DNA of 37,069 nt, taken from assembly GCA_031398385.1 (NCBI GenBank), contig JANNNE010000049.1, positions 1 through 37,069 on the forward strand, given 5' to 3'. Positions 14,147 to 22,850 of this stretch are shown piece after piece (positions within the stretch are counted from its first letter, which is position 1; each line of letters begins with the position of its first letter). This DNA is from Ideonella_A sp031398385. GTDB lineage: Bacteria > Pseudomonadota > Gammaproteobacteria > Burkholderiales > Burkholderiaceae_C. Position numbers and translations under genes: made by a program. The notes beneath the pieces were generated by a model, which did not search any database, had not been told where the DNA came from, and saw only the letters and a program-made list of their open reading frames with translations.

Positions 14147-16719
14147 AACAATCGATCCAGGCCTGGTTCAGTGCGCGCAGCTGGAAACCGTTCAAGTTCC
14201 AGCGCGAGGTCTGGCAGGCGATCGCGACGGGTCGATCCGGCCTGCTGCACGCCACCACCGGTGCCGGCAAGACCTACGCGGTCTGGCTCGGCGCGTTGGC
14301 CGCGCTGGCCAAGGTCGCGCCGTCGCGCAACGGCGGCGCGCCGCCACTGACGGTCTTGTGGTTGACGCCGATGCGGGCGCTTGCGGCCGATACGCTGAGG
14401 GCATTGCAGACGGCACTCGACGGCTTGGCCGAAGTGAAGCACTGGAGCGCCGGTGCGCGCAGCGGCGATACCGGCGCGACCGAACGTGCCGCGCAGAACA
14501 AGCACCTGCCGACGGTGCTGGTGACGACGCCGGAGAGCCTGTCGCTTTTGCTGGCGCGCGCCGACTCCCGCCAGGTGCTCGGCAGCGTGCGGCTGGTGGT
14601 GGTCGACGAGTGGCACGAGCTGCTCGGCAACAAGCGCGGTGTGCAGGTGCAGCTGGCGCTGGCGCGGCTGCGCGGCTGGAATCCCGACATCGGCGTGTGG
14701 GGCATGTCGGCCACGCTGGGCAATCTGCAGGAGGCGATGCACACCTTGCTCGGGCACGAGGACGGTGTGCTGGTGCAGGGCCAGGTGCCGCGCCGGCTGG
14801 TCGTCGATTCGTTGCTGCCGCCGGTCGCGCAACGGTTTCCGTGGGCCGGCCACCTGGGCCTGACGATGTTGCCGCAGGTCATCGACGAGATCGCCGGCAG
14901 CAGCACGACGCTGGTCTTTACCAACACCCGCTCGCAGGCGGAGATCTGGTATCACGCGATTCTCGAAGCCCGGCCCGATTGGGCGGGGCGGATCGCGCTG
15001 CATCACGGCTCGCTCGACCGTGCGGTGCGTGAATGGGTCGAGGCCGGGCTGAAAAGCGGCGAGCTGAAGGCGGTGGTCTGCACCTCGAGCCTGGACCTCG
15101 GCGTCGACTTCCTGCCGGTCGAACGGGTGTTGCAGATAGGCTCGCCGAAAGGCGTGGCGCGCCTGCTGCAGCGCGCCGGCCGTTCCGGACATGCGCCGGG
15201 GCGCGCCTCGCGGATCACGCTGGTGCCGACCCACAGCATCGAGATCATCGAAGGTGCAGCCGCCCGAGATGCGATCGCGGCGGGGCACATCGAGACGCGA
15301 ACCTCGCCGGAGCAGCCGCTCGACGTGCTGGTGCAGCACCTGGTCAGCGTGGCACTCGGCGGCGGCTTCACGCCCGACGCCCTGTATGACGAGGTGTGTT
15401 CGACCCGCGCCTACGCCAAGCTGTCGCGCGAGAATTGGCAATGGTGTCTGGACTTTGTCTCGCAGGGCGGCCCGTCGCTGCATGCCTACCCCGACTACCA
15501 CCGCACCGTGCCCGACGCAGACGGCATCTGGCGGGTACCGGATGCACGGCTGGCGCGCCGCCACCGCGCCAACATCGGCACCATCGTCAGCGATGCCAGC
15601 ATGACGGTGCAATATGTCAACGGCTCCCGAATCGGCAGCGTCGAGGAAAGTTTCGCCGCTCGCCTCAAGCCCGGCGACTGCTTCATGTTTGGCGGGCGGC
15701 TGCTCGAGCTGGTCCGCATCCACGAGATGACGGCGTGGGTGCATCGCGCGACCGGCCGCAGGCCCGCCGTGCCGCGCTGGAACGGCGGGCGCATGCCGCT
15801 GTCGACCACATTGGCCGATGCCGTCGTCGATCAGCTGGGATTGGCCGGCTCGGGGCGCTTTGAATCGCCCGAATTGAAATCCTTGCGGCCGCTGCTCGAG
15901 ATCCAGCAGCGATGGTCGGCGCTGCCGTTGCCCGGCACCTTGCTGGCCGAGGTGCTGAAGACACGCGAAGGCTGGCACCTGTTCCTGTTTCCGTTCGCCG
16001 GCCGGCATGTCCACCTCGGCCTGGCCAGTTTGCTGGCGTGGCGGGTGGCGCAGCACCAGCCGCGCACCTTCTCGATCGCGGTCAACGACTACGGATTCGA
16101 GTTGCTGAGTGCCCTCGAGGTCGACTGGCCGATGCTGCTGCCGTCGCTGCTGGAAGTGAATGAAGCGCAGCTGCTGCCCGACGTGTTGGCGTCGCTGAAT
16201 GCGAGTGAACTGGCGCGCCGCCGTTTTCGCGAGATCGCCCGCGTGTCGGGTTTGATCTTCCAGAGTTATCCGGGCGAAAAACGCAGCGGCAAACAGTTGC
16301 AGGCCTCGTCGTCGTTGTTCTACGAGGTGTTTCGAAAATACGATCCGGCGAACCGCCTGCTCGAACAGGCCGAAGCGGAGTTGCTGGCGCAGGAGCTCGA
16401 GATCGGGCGGCTCGCCGACAGCCTGGCCCGCATGGCGTCGCAGCAACTGGTGGTGCAGCGGCTCGAGCGGCCGACGCCGTTTGCGTTTCCGCTGATGGTC
16501 GAACGCTTTCGTGAAAAGTTGTCGAACGAATCGGTTGCGGATCGAATCGCTCGAATGGTCAGGCAACTCGAGTCGGCGGCCGGCGGAGCGATGGTCGCCG
16601 GCGACACCGAATCGGTGCGCGACACCCTGGTGTTCGGCCAACCGGGCGACGGCGGAGGCGCCGCACGTCCCAAACGCAAGCGCGAACGCAAACCTTCCCG
16701 TCCGTTGCCGCCACTGTGA
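14143..16719 (+). CDS. Lhr-type DEXH-box helicase, ligase-associated family
   Basis: An 858-residue superfamily 2 helicase. Motif I is TTGAGKT (38-44), motif Ia WLTPMRALAAD, motif II DEWH (155-158), motif III SATLGN, then LVFTNTRSQAEIW (IV), CTSSLDLGVDF (V) and LLQRAGRSGHAPG (VI). The long C-terminal region past residue 420 is the Lhr-type winged-helix and accessory domain. This matches the bacterial ligase-associated DNA damage response DEXH helicases, which act with PdeM and usually an ATP-dependent ligase. The start GTG 14143 overlaps the udgX stop in GTGA. The ligase and exonuclease that normally accompany this helicase are not in the window. It should unwind or remodel damaged DNA, with unknown exact substrate. 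Confidence 0.93.
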   Translation: MKQSIQAWFSARSWKPFKFQREVWQAIATGRSGLLHATTGAGKTYAVWLGALAALAKVAPSRNGGAPPLTVLWLTPMRALAADTLRALQTALDGLAEVKHWSAGARSGDTGATERAAQNKHLPTVLVTTPESLSLLLARADSRQVLGSVRLVVVDEWHELLGNKRGVQVQLALARLRGWNPDIGVWGMSATLGNLQEAMHTLLGHEDGVLVQGQVPRRLVVDSLLPPVAQRFPWAGHLGLTMLPQVIDEIAGSSTTLVFTNTRSQAEIWYHAILEARPDWAGRIALHHGSLDRAVREWVEAGLKSGELKAVVCTSSLDLGVDFLPVERVLQIGSPKGVARLLQRAGRSGHAPGRASRITLVPTHSIEIIEGAAARDAIAAGHIETRTSPEQPLDVLVQHLVSVALGGGFTPDALYDEVCSTRAYAKLSRENWQWCLDFVSQGGPSLHAYPDYHRTVPDADGIWRVPDARLARRHRANIGTIVSDASMTVQYVNGSRIGSVEESFAARLKPGDCFMFGGRLLELVRIHEMTAWVHRATGRRPAVPRWNGGRMPLSTTLADAVVDQLGLAGSGRFESPELKSLRPLLEIQQRWSALPLPGTLLAEVLKTREGWHLFLFPFAGRHVHLGLASLLAWRVAQHQPRTFSIAVNDYGFELLSALEVDWPMLLPSLLEVNEAQLLPDVLASLNASELARRRFREIARVSGLIFQSYPGEKRSGKQLQASSSLFYEVFRKYDPANRLLEQAEAELLAQELEIGRLADSLARMASQQLVVQRLERPTPFAFPLMVERFREKLSNESVADRIARMVRQLESAAGGAMVAGDTESVRDTLVFGQPGDGGGAARPKRKRERKPSRPLPPL

Positions 16720-16783
16720 AATCGCATCGAGCCTTCAGGCAAGGCGGCCATGGCTGCGTGCCGGTTCTGGGACACTCGACATC

Positions 16784-17464
16784 ATGTTGATGTCCGCTGC
16801 GGGCTGTGTGATCGATTACGCCGGTGAGCGACTGGCCCTGCTGCCCGAGCGCGCCGTTTGGTGGGCCGCCACACGCACCGTGTTCGTCGCCGATCTGCAC
16901 CTGGGCAAGGCGGCGACCTATCGGGCGCTCGGCCAGCCGGTGCCGGCCGGCAGCACGCTCGAGAACCTGCGCCGCCTCGATCGTCTGATCGAATGCCTGG
17001 CGCCGGCGCAGATCGTCTTCCTGGGCGACTTTCTGCACGCCGCGCAGGCCCGCACGCCAACGCTGCTGGACGCGGTGCATTCCTGGCGGGCCCGCTGCCC
17101 GGCGCTGCGTTGCACGCTGGTGCGTGGCAACCACGACAGCCGCGCCGGCGACCCACCGGTCTCGCTCGGTTTCGACGTGTTCGACGAGCCGCACCTGATC
17201 GGCCCGTTCGCCGCCTGCCACCATCCCGCCGGCCATCCGACCCATGCGGTGCTGGCCGGACACCTGCACCCGGCGATACGCCTGCAGGGCCCGGCGCGCG
17301 ACAGCCTGCGGATGCCGTGTTTCGTGGTCGACGACTTCGAGCGGCGGCTGACCCTGCCGGCTTTCGGTGAATTCACCGGGGGCTGGCTGGTCGCGGCGGC
17401 GGTGGGGCGACGCTTCTACGCGGTCGGTGGTGACGCGGTGTGGGCCGTGCAATCCGGTCGCTAG
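16784..17464 (+). CDS. pdeM: PdeM-type phosphoesterase, ligase-associated DNA repair endonuclease
   Basis: A 226-residue metallophosphoesterase. All metal-binding motifs are seen in order: FVADLHLGKAAT (D-x-H), VFLGDFLHAA (GDxxH), VRGNHDSR (GNHD), the histidine pair in CHHPAGHP, and VLAGHLHPAIR (GHxH). The short length and N-terminal start VIDYAGERLALLPERAVWW match PdeM, the nuclease encoded beside the ligase-associated helicase. ATG 16784 or 16790 may be used; neither has a strong ribosome-binding site. A 64-base gap separates it from the helicase, so it is the least tightly coupled member. A short GC-rich inverted repeat at 17473-17485 lies between it and the convergent chromate transporter and may help termination. 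Confidence 0.9.
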   Translation: MLMSAAGCVIDYAGERLALLPERAVWWAATRTVFVADLHLGKAATYRALGQPVPAGSTLENLRRLDRLIECLAPAQIVFLGDFLHAAQARTPTLLDAVHSWRARCPALRCTLVRGNHDSRAGDPPVSLGFDVFDEPHLIGPFAACHHPAGHPTHAVLAGHLHPAIRLQGPARDSLRMPCFVVDDFERRLTLPAFGEFTGGWLVAAAVGRRFYAVGGDAVWAVQSGR

Positions 17465-17488
17465 CCGTTGCAAGCGCCCGGCGCTCAG

Positions 17489-18061
17489 TCAGATCAGGCC
17501 GCTCGCACCGAGCGCCGCTCCGATCATCAACAGCACCAGCAGGTGCAGCCGAGTCTTCCACAAGACCAGCAGCGCCAGCGCCGCGAACAGCCAGTAGGTC
17601 CAGGACGAACCCGCCTGCACCTGCGGCGCGATCAGCAGCCAGGCGGTCGATGCGAGCAACGCCACCACCAGCGGCGTCATGCCCTGCTTGAAGGCTCGAA
17701 CGCCGCGATGGCGCTGGTTGCGGTGCGCCCAGCGCGTTGCGAACAGCGTCAGCAGCGAACTGGGCAACACCATGCCGATCAGGCAGAGCAGCGCGCCGAG
17801 CAGCGCCCAGTGTATGCCCCCGGCATTGATGCCGACATTCCAGCCCATCATCGAGACGAACAGCACATTTGGGCCCGGTGCAATCTGCCCGAGCGCAATC
17901 GATGAAGCGAACTGCGGGTCGGTCAGCCAGGCATGCTCGTCGACCAGAAATCGGTGCATGCCAGGAATCACGCTCATGCCGCCGCCCACCGACAGCAGCG
18001 ACAGCACCGAGAAGTGCAGCCACAGGTTCAACCAGTCGAGGCCCGACAGCTGCAGGTTCAT
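17489..18061 (-). CDS. chrA: Chromate transporter, second half-size subunit
   Basis: A 190-residue inner-membrane protein of the CHR family. The signature appears in LSLLSVGGGMSVIPGMHRF, followed by SIALGQIAPGPNVLFVSMMG, where the second motif is the conserved Q-x-x-PGP segment. Five or six hydrophobic helices follow. ATG 18061 overlaps the stop of the upstream subunit gene in ATGA, which fixes the start; the longer open frame to 18169 is rejected. With its partner it forms a split (two-gene) ChrA, exporting chromate or importing a related oxyanion. No ChrB-type regulator is nearby. Confidence 0.9.
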   Translation of the reverse strand: MNLQLSGLDWLNLWLHFSVLSLLSVGGGMSVIPGMHRFLVDEHAWLTDPQFASSIALGQIAPGPNVLFVSMMGWNVGINAGGIHWALLGALLCLIGMVLPSSLLTLFATRWAHRNQRHRGVRAFKQGMTPLVVALLASTAWLLIAPQVQAGSSWTYWLFAALALLVLWKTRLHLLVLLMIGAALGASGLI

Positions 18062-18675
18062 CGGCTGCCCGCCGCCGCCCGGCCAAGCCGCCGATAAGTC
18101 CACAGGCATGATGGCCCGCCAACGCTCAGCAGCACCCACAGCAGCGGCCACTTGAGCACCACCACACACACGATGGTGGCGAGTGCGACCACTGCGCAGA
18201 ACAGCGTGCCGCCCGGGTGCAGGCGCAATGCTGGCACCAGCTTCAGCGCGGTGGCGACAATCAGCGCAGCCACCACCAGGCCCATGCCCCGCATCGCCCC
18301 TTGCACCTGCGGCAGATGGCTGATGCTGCCGAATCCGATCGCCAGCAACAGCACCAGCACGAAGGGTACGGCGAGCAGACCGCTCACCGCGGCGAGCGCA
18401 CCGCGGCTGCCCATGTAGCGGTCGCCGAGCACCACCGCCAGGTTTGCGACATTCGGTCCCGGCAACACCTGCGCCACCGACCAGTCCTCCAGAAAGCCCT
18501 GCGGACTGAGCCAGCGCCTGCGATCGACCAGCTCGCGTTGGGCGACTGCCATCACGCCGCCGAAGCCCTGCAGCGCGAGCAGCGTGAAGGCCCAGAACAA
18601 CTCGCGCAGCGATTCGGGTCGGGCCAGTGGTGGAGGCGATTGCGGCGGTGGTGGGTCGAGCGGGTCCGAGGGCAT
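18058..18675 (-). CDS. chrA: Chromate transporter, first half-size subunit
   Basis: A 205-residue CHR-family membrane protein. After a proline-rich N-terminus (DPPPPQSPPPLARPES) comes LFWAFTLLALQGFGGVMAV, the GFGG signature, then ELVDRRRWLSPQGFLEDW and AQVLPGPNVANLAVVLG with the PGPN motif. About five further helices follow. It overlaps the second subunit gene by four bases (ATGA), so the pair is one transcription unit and likely one heterodimeric carrier. The last 20 residues (WTYRRLGRAAAGSR) are basic and cytoplasmic. The start ATG 18675 is the first in the frame; no strong ribosome-binding site is seen. Confidence 0.9.
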   Translation of the reverse strand: MPSDPLDPPPPQSPPPLARPESLRELFWAFTLLALQGFGGVMAVAQRELVDRRRWLSPQGFLEDWSVAQVLPGPNVANLAVVLGDRYMGSRGALAAVSGLLAVPFVLVLLLAIGFGSISHLPQVQGAMRGMGLVVAALIVATALKLVPALRLHPGGTLFCAVVALATIVCVVVLKWPLLWVLLSVGGPSCLWTYRRLGRAAAGSR

Positions 18676-18733
18676 GGGTTCAAACTGTGGTCGAGGCGAC
18701 GAGACGGCGCTGCGTCAATGCACCACCCCCGTA

Positions 18734-18766
18734 TTCTGTAGGAGCGGCTTCAGCCGCGATTGCGCG
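18734..18766. repeat. REP-like element, well-formed copy
   Basis: TTCTGTAGGAGCGGCTTCAG followed by CCGCGATTGCGCG contains the perfect hairpin GCGGCTTCAGCCGC (18744-18757). It is the form common as intergenic REP sequence in Xanthomonadales and Pseudomonas, and it matches the degenerate copy at 3157-3190. It lies between the divergent chromate transporter and aldolase genes. No RAYT transposase gene is present in the window. Confidence 0.7.
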
Positions 18767-18787
18767 CCGATATGACCGGCCCTCCAA

Positions 18788-18816
18788 TTGACTTGCCCTC
18801 TCCGATTGGCCAACAT
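18788..18816 (+). promoter_or_regulatory. Possible promoter of the class II aldolase gene
   Basis: TTGACT (18788-18793) is a good -35 match and CAACAT (18811-18816) a poor -10 match, exactly 17 bases apart and 28 bases before the ATG. The spacing is the main support. Confidence 0.3.
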
Positions 18817-18844
18817 GGCCGCATCTCGTCGCAAGGAACAAGTC

Positions 18845-19702
18845 ATGACCCCTCTCGAATCCCGTTGCCGCGCCCTCGATCTGCCGTCGCTCAAGGGCAA
18901 GGTGCCTGAAGCCGAATGGCTGGCGCGGGTCGAACTCGCGGCGGCGTTCCGCGCCTTTCACGATGCCGGCTGGGACGACCTGATCTTCACGCACCAGAGC
19001 CTGCGGGTGCCTGGCAGCGACAACCAGTTTCTGATCAACCCGTTCAACCTGACCTTCGACGAAGTGACTGCCTCGTCGCTGGTCAAGATCGATACCGCGG
19101 GCAACGTGCTGGGCGGCCGCGCGGCCGTGTCGGACGTGGCGCAGTCGGCCGGTTCTCACGATGCGACCGTCGACGGCGGCGAGGTGCCGATCGTCATCAA
19201 CAAGGCCGGCTTCGTGATCCATTCGGCGATCCACATGGGTCACCCGAAGGCTCATTGCGTGATGCACCTGCATTCGATCGCCGGGCAGGCGGTGGCATGT
19301 GCCGAGGGCGGGCTGCTGCCGATGACCCAGACCTCGATGATCGCCAGCTACGGTGGGGTGGCCTATCACGACTTCGAAGGCATCGCGCAAGACGACAGCG
19401 AGCGCGACCGCCTGGTGGCCGACATGGGCGAACACGAGGTGATGATCCTGCGCAACCACGGCACGCTGGCGATCGGCGAGACCGTCGGTGACGCGTACTT
19501 CCGGATGTACTACCTCGAACGGGCGTGTGCCATCCAGGTGGCGGCCACCGCAATGAACGGAACGATCAACGCACACTCCGCCGCTGCGATGAAGCAGACC
19601 TGGGCCCAGGCCGCGAGCCAGCAGCCTTGGCTGCGCCGCACCATCGGCTGGCCGGCGGTGCTGCGCCGGATGCTGCGACGCTACCCTGAAATCGACAGCT
19701 GA
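18845..19702 (+). CDS. Class II aldolase/adducin family protein
   Basis: A 285-residue cytoplasmic protein. The fold's metal site is visible: HCVMHLHSIAGQAVAC gives the H-x-H ligand pair and ILRNHGTLAIGETVGDAYF gives the third histidine in the usual NHG motif. LIFTHQSLRVPGSDNQFLIN is the substrate-phosphate-binding start region typical of the family. Members include fuculose- and ribulose-phosphate aldolases or epimerases and many uncharacterised proteins; the absence of a clear phosphate-binding GN-S-R pattern leaves the substrate open. ATG 18845 follows AAGGAAC at a good distance. It is isolated, between a REP element and the convergent acyl-CoA mutase operon, and 173 gene-free bases follow it. 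Confidence 0.85.
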   Translation: MTPLESRCRALDLPSLKGKVPEAEWLARVELAAAFRAFHDAGWDDLIFTHQSLRVPGSDNQFLINPFNLTFDEVTASSLVKIDTAGNVLGGRAAVSDVAQSAGSHDATVDGGEVPIVINKAGFVIHSAIHMGHPKAHCVMHLHSIAGQAVACAEGGLLPMTQTSMIASYGGVAYHDFEGIAQDDSERDRLVADMGEHEVMILRNHGTLAIGETVGDAYFRMYYLERACAIQVAATAMNGTINAHSAAAMKQTWAQAASQQPWLRRTIGWPAVLRRMLRRYPEIDS

Positions 19703-19875
19703 ATCGGCGGTGAATATCGACATCACAAGACGACGGCCAATCGTGCCTTCGAGTGTCTTCGCCACTGCGATGCGGATCTGCCCCTGCGATCAACGCCGGT
19801 ATCTCGGTTCTCGACAAGCAGCAGCAGGCGCCGGGACCCACCGGCCTGCCATGCCCCGGATCGGCCCCGACCCCT

Positions 19876-21072
19876 TCAGGCCGCGGTCTTGCCGACGACC
19901 GCCACCGGCTTGTCCAGCACATACACCGTGCCGTGCAGCAGCGCGATGTGTGCGTTGTCGCGGGCCCGGGTGATCAACACCTGGTAGCTGCCGATCTTTC
20001 GCGAGCGGCTCACTTCGCGCGCATCGGCGATCAGCCAATCGCCTTCGTCGACGGCGGTCGAGATGCTCATCTGGCCATCGACCAGCGTCGCCAGCCGACC
20101 ATGGGAGTTGCACGCCAGCCCGAGCGCCATGTCGCCCAGTGCGAACAAGACGCCGCCGTGGCACTTGCCGTTGAAATTGATGTGCTTGCGCCCGATCCGC
20201 AGACGCAGCGTGGTGCTGCCGACGGTTGCCGAGACCAGCTCGATGCCCAGCAGAGCCGCGAAGTTGTCTGCACCGAGGCATGCCGTGGTCTGCTCGTGAG
20301 CGTGCCTGGCGCCGCCGGCCGCATGCCGAAGGCCGCGTTGCGGGCGGCCATCCAGGCAATCGACCAGCGCCTGGATGCCGTCGCCGGACGGTGCGCAGAC
20401 CTTCAGCACGACGGGGATCGACCCGGCATCGCGTCGCAGCGCCAGCATGGCCTGCAGGTCGGCCTCGGTGTTGCGGGCGTCGGGAAGGTCGGCCTTGGTC
20501 ACGACGAAGATGTCGGCGATTTCCAGCAGGCCGGCCTTGATGGCCTGCACGTCGTCGCCGAGCCCTGGCGGACACACCACGACCCGCGTATCCGCATACC
20601 GCGTGATCGCCACCTCGGATTGCCCGGCACCGACGGTCTCGACGATGATCACGTCGAAGCCGGCCGCGTCAAACAGGTCGATGATGTCGCCGGTGGCTGC
20701 CGCCAGGCCGCCCGGGTGGCCGCGCGACGCCAACGAGCGGATGAAGACGCCTTCGTCGGCTTGTTGGGCTGCCATCCGGATGCGGTCGCCCAGCACCGCA
20801 CCGCCGGTGAACGGACTGGAGGGATCGACCGCTGCCACCGCCACCGTCTTGCCGCGTTCACGCAGCCCGCGGATCAGCGACGCGACCAGGGTCGATTTGC
20901 CACCGCCCGGCGGCCCGGTGACCCCGATCACATGGGCGCGGCCTGGTGATGCGGCGATCGCCCGGCGAATCTCGCAGGCCGCATCGCCGCCGTCTTCGAG
21001 TGCACTGAGCGCCCGCCCGATCGAGCGGCGGTCGCCGGCCAGTGCCTGTTGAATGAATGCGCTGTCGGCCAT
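19876..21072 (-). CDS. meaB: MeaB-type GTPase fused to a PaaI-like hotdog thioesterase
   Basis: A 398-residue fusion. Residues 1 to about 260 are a MeaB/ArgK G3E-type P-loop GTPase: Walker A GPPGGGKST (53-61), DPSSPFTGGAVLGDRIRM, IIVETVGAGQSE as switch/Walker B, and VTKADLP for guanine recognition. MeaB loads and protects the B12 cofactor of acyl-CoA mutases. From about 270 the chain becomes a hotdog domain with the PaaI signature FNGKCHGGVLFALGDMALGL followed by ACNSHG. Free MeaB proteins are about 320-330 residues and end in a helical dimerisation arm; here that arm seems replaced by the thioesterase. The gene begins two bases after the mutase stop, so it belongs to the mutase operon. The thioesterase may clear dead-end or product acyl-CoA (inference). 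Confidence 0.9.
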   Translation of the reverse strand: MADSAFIQQALAGDRRSIGRALSALEDGGDAACEIRRAIAASPGRAHVIGVTGPPGGGKSTLVASLIRGLRERGKTVAVAAVDPSSPFTGGAVLGDRIRMAAQQADEGVFIRSLASRGHPGGLAAATGDIIDLFDAAGFDVIIVETVGAGQSEVAITRYADTRVVVCPPGLGDDVQAIKAGLLEIADIFVVTKADLPDARNTEADLQAMLALRRDAGSIPVVLKVCAPSGDGIQALVDCLDGRPQRGLRHAAGGARHAHEQTTACLGADNFAALLGIELVSATVGSTTLRLRIGRKHINFNGKCHGGVLFALGDMALGLACNSHGRLATLVDGQMSISTAVDEGDWLIADAREVSRSRKIGSYQVLITRARDNAHIALLHGTVYVLDKPVAVVGKTAA

Positions 21073-21074
21073 GC

Positions 21075-22850
21075 TCAGACCATGGTCAGCGGCTGGCCGA
21101 AACCCAGCTGCTCGCGCAAGGTGCCGCAGATCTCGCCGTGGGTGGCGCCGACCTCGGCGGCGGCCACCACCTGCTCGAAGACATTGGAGTGGCGCGAGTC
21201 GGTCGACCGCGCCAATGCGCTCAGCGCCTTGCCGACCGCAGCGTTGTCGCGGCGCTTCTTGAATGCCGCCAGTTGCGCCAGGTGGTCGGCCATACCGACC
21301 GGGTCCGGGTAGGCCTGGCTGGGATACGACGTTGCGTCTTCCTCGACCCGATAGGCATTGACGCCGACGATGGTCTGTTCACCCGAATCGACCTTCTTCT
21401 GGAAGTTCAGCGCCGAGCGGCCGATCATCTGCTGGACGATCCCTTGTTCGACCGCCCGGTACATCCCGCCGGCCTGATCCACCATCGCGATGAGCTCGTC
21501 GATCTTGCGCTCCATGTCGTCGGTCAGCGATTCGACGTAATACGAGCCGCCGAGCGGATCGATCACCTCGGTCAGCTTGGCCTCCTCGCGCAGGATGTTC
21601 TGGGTCGCAACCGCGATCCGGGCGGCCTCGGTGGTCGGTGTCGAGAAAGCTTCGTCGTACGAATCGGTGTGCAGCGATTGCAGGCCGCCGAAGATGCCGG
21701 CCATGGCCTGCGTGGCCACACGCGTGATGTTGTTGAGCGGCTGCTGGCGCGTCAGGTCGACGCCAGAGGTCTGGCCGTGGAACTTGAAGCGCCACGAGCG
21801 CGGATCCTTGGCGCCGAAGCGCTCCCGGCACAGCCGCGCCCAGACGCGGCGGCCGGCGCGGAATTTCGCGACCTCCTCGAACAGGCTGATCGAGATGTCG
21901 AAGAAAAAGGTGAAACGCGGCAGGAAGCGGTCCGGGTCCATGCCGGCGGCGAGGCAGTCTTCAGCGTACTGGATGCCCGAACACAAGGTGAAGGCCATCG
22001 CTTCGGCGGGCGTGGCGCCAGCCTGCTGCATGTGCTGCCCGACGACGGACAGCGGGTTCCAGCCCGGCACGTGCTGGTTGCAGAACGCGATGTGATCGAC
22101 CACCACCCGTCGCGCACCCTGCAGGGCGAGCCGGAAGAACATGTGGTTGGCAACGAAGTGCGAAATGCAGTCGCTCTGGTTGGATGTTCCGGTGATGGCG
22201 CTCCATGGCACGCCGCGACGCTTTGCAACAGCGAGCTCGAAGGCCAGCAGCGTGGACGGGGAGGGGTCGTTCAAGGCCGTCGACAAGCGCTCGATCGGCA
22301 CGTCGGCCAGCGCGGTCTGCATGTCCTCGACATGATTGATGACCGTGCCGCAGGTGCCCAGAAGTTCGACCGGCACCTGGTCGGCGTCGTAGCCACGGAA
22401 AACCGAGTTGCACGGAATCAGCGACAGTGCCGAAGCGCCGAGTGCGAGGATCTCCTTGACGCGCCGGTTGTAGTCGGCCGGGATGCCCAGGCCGATCAGC
22501 TGGCGCTGCGACCAGCTTCGCCCGCGGTGCATCGTGGCGTAGATGCCGCGCGTGTACGGGTACTGGCCAGGGTAGCCGAGTGATTCATCGTAGGGCCGCG
22601 CATCGCAATCGGCCTGCGTATACAGGGGCTTGATCGGCAGGCCGGAGCGGTTGTGCGTGGTCGGTGCGCCGTCGAATGCCTGCGCAAACTCGTGCTCCCA
22701 GCGCCCTCGGCCGTCGGCCGGCGGCGCTGCATCGATGGCCTTGAGCGGTCGGACGGTGGGGCTGGCTGGAGCACCTGCCGCGCTGCTGGATTGTTCTTGT
22801 GGAGCTGCAGCGCCTTTTTCTAGTGGCTGGGGCTGTGCGGTGGCGCTCAT
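21075..22850 (-). CDS. B12-dependent acyl-CoA mutase, large (substrate-binding) subunit, unusual specificity
   Basis: A 591-residue subunit of the methylmalonyl-CoA mutase superfamily that lacks the B12 domain, which is encoded by the preceding gene. Conserved landmarks: QYPYTRGIYATMHRGRSWS, FRGYDAD, GQHMQQAGAT containing the His equivalent to P. shermanii His244, RFTFFFDISISLFEEVAKFR, QTSGVDLTRQQPLNNI and LGGSYYVESLT. Specificity positions differ: Tyr89 of methylmalonyl-CoA mutase is Leu118 here (RQLIG), and the Arg207 position falls in VANH (233-236), not Arg or Gln. The usual SVAFDLPT is SLIPCNSV. The first 50 residues are a disordered Ala/Pro/Gln extension. Start ATG 22850 overlaps the small-subunit stop in ATGA. 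It isomerises some acyl-CoA by carbon-skeleton rearrangement; the substrate is unknown. Confidence 0.9.
   Translation of the reverse strand: MSATAQPQPLEKGAAAPQEQSSSAAGAPASPTVRPLKAIDAAPPADGRGRWEHEFAQAFDGAPTTHNRSGLPIKPLYTQADCDARPYDESLGYPGQYPYTRGIYATMHRGRSWSQRQLIGLGIPADYNRRVKEILALGASALSLIPCNSVFRGYDADQVPVELLGTCGTVINHVEDMQTALADVPIERLSTALNDPSPSTLLAFELAVAKRRGVPWSAITGTSNQSDCISHFVANHMFFRLALQGARRVVVDHIAFCNQHVPGWNPLSVVGQHMQQAGATPAEAMAFTLCSGIQYAEDCLAAGMDPDRFLPRFTFFFDISISLFEEVAKFRAGRRVWARLCRERFGAKDPRSWRFKFHGQTSGVDLTRQQPLNNITRVATQAMAGIFGGLQSLHTDSYDEAFSTPTTEAARIAVATQNILREEAKLTEVIDPLGGSYYVESLTDDMERKIDELIAMVDQAGGMYRAVEQGIVQQMIGRSALNFQKKVDSGEQTIVGVNAYRVEEDATSYPSQAYPDPVGMADHLAQLAAFKKRRDNAAVGKALSALARSTDSRHSNVFEQVVAAAEVGATHGEICGTLREQLGFGQPLTMV

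Noticed and set aside
16559..17473. Minus-strand open frame opposite pdeM
   Set aside because: The plus-strand frame has all metallophosphoesterase motifs; the minus frame has none.
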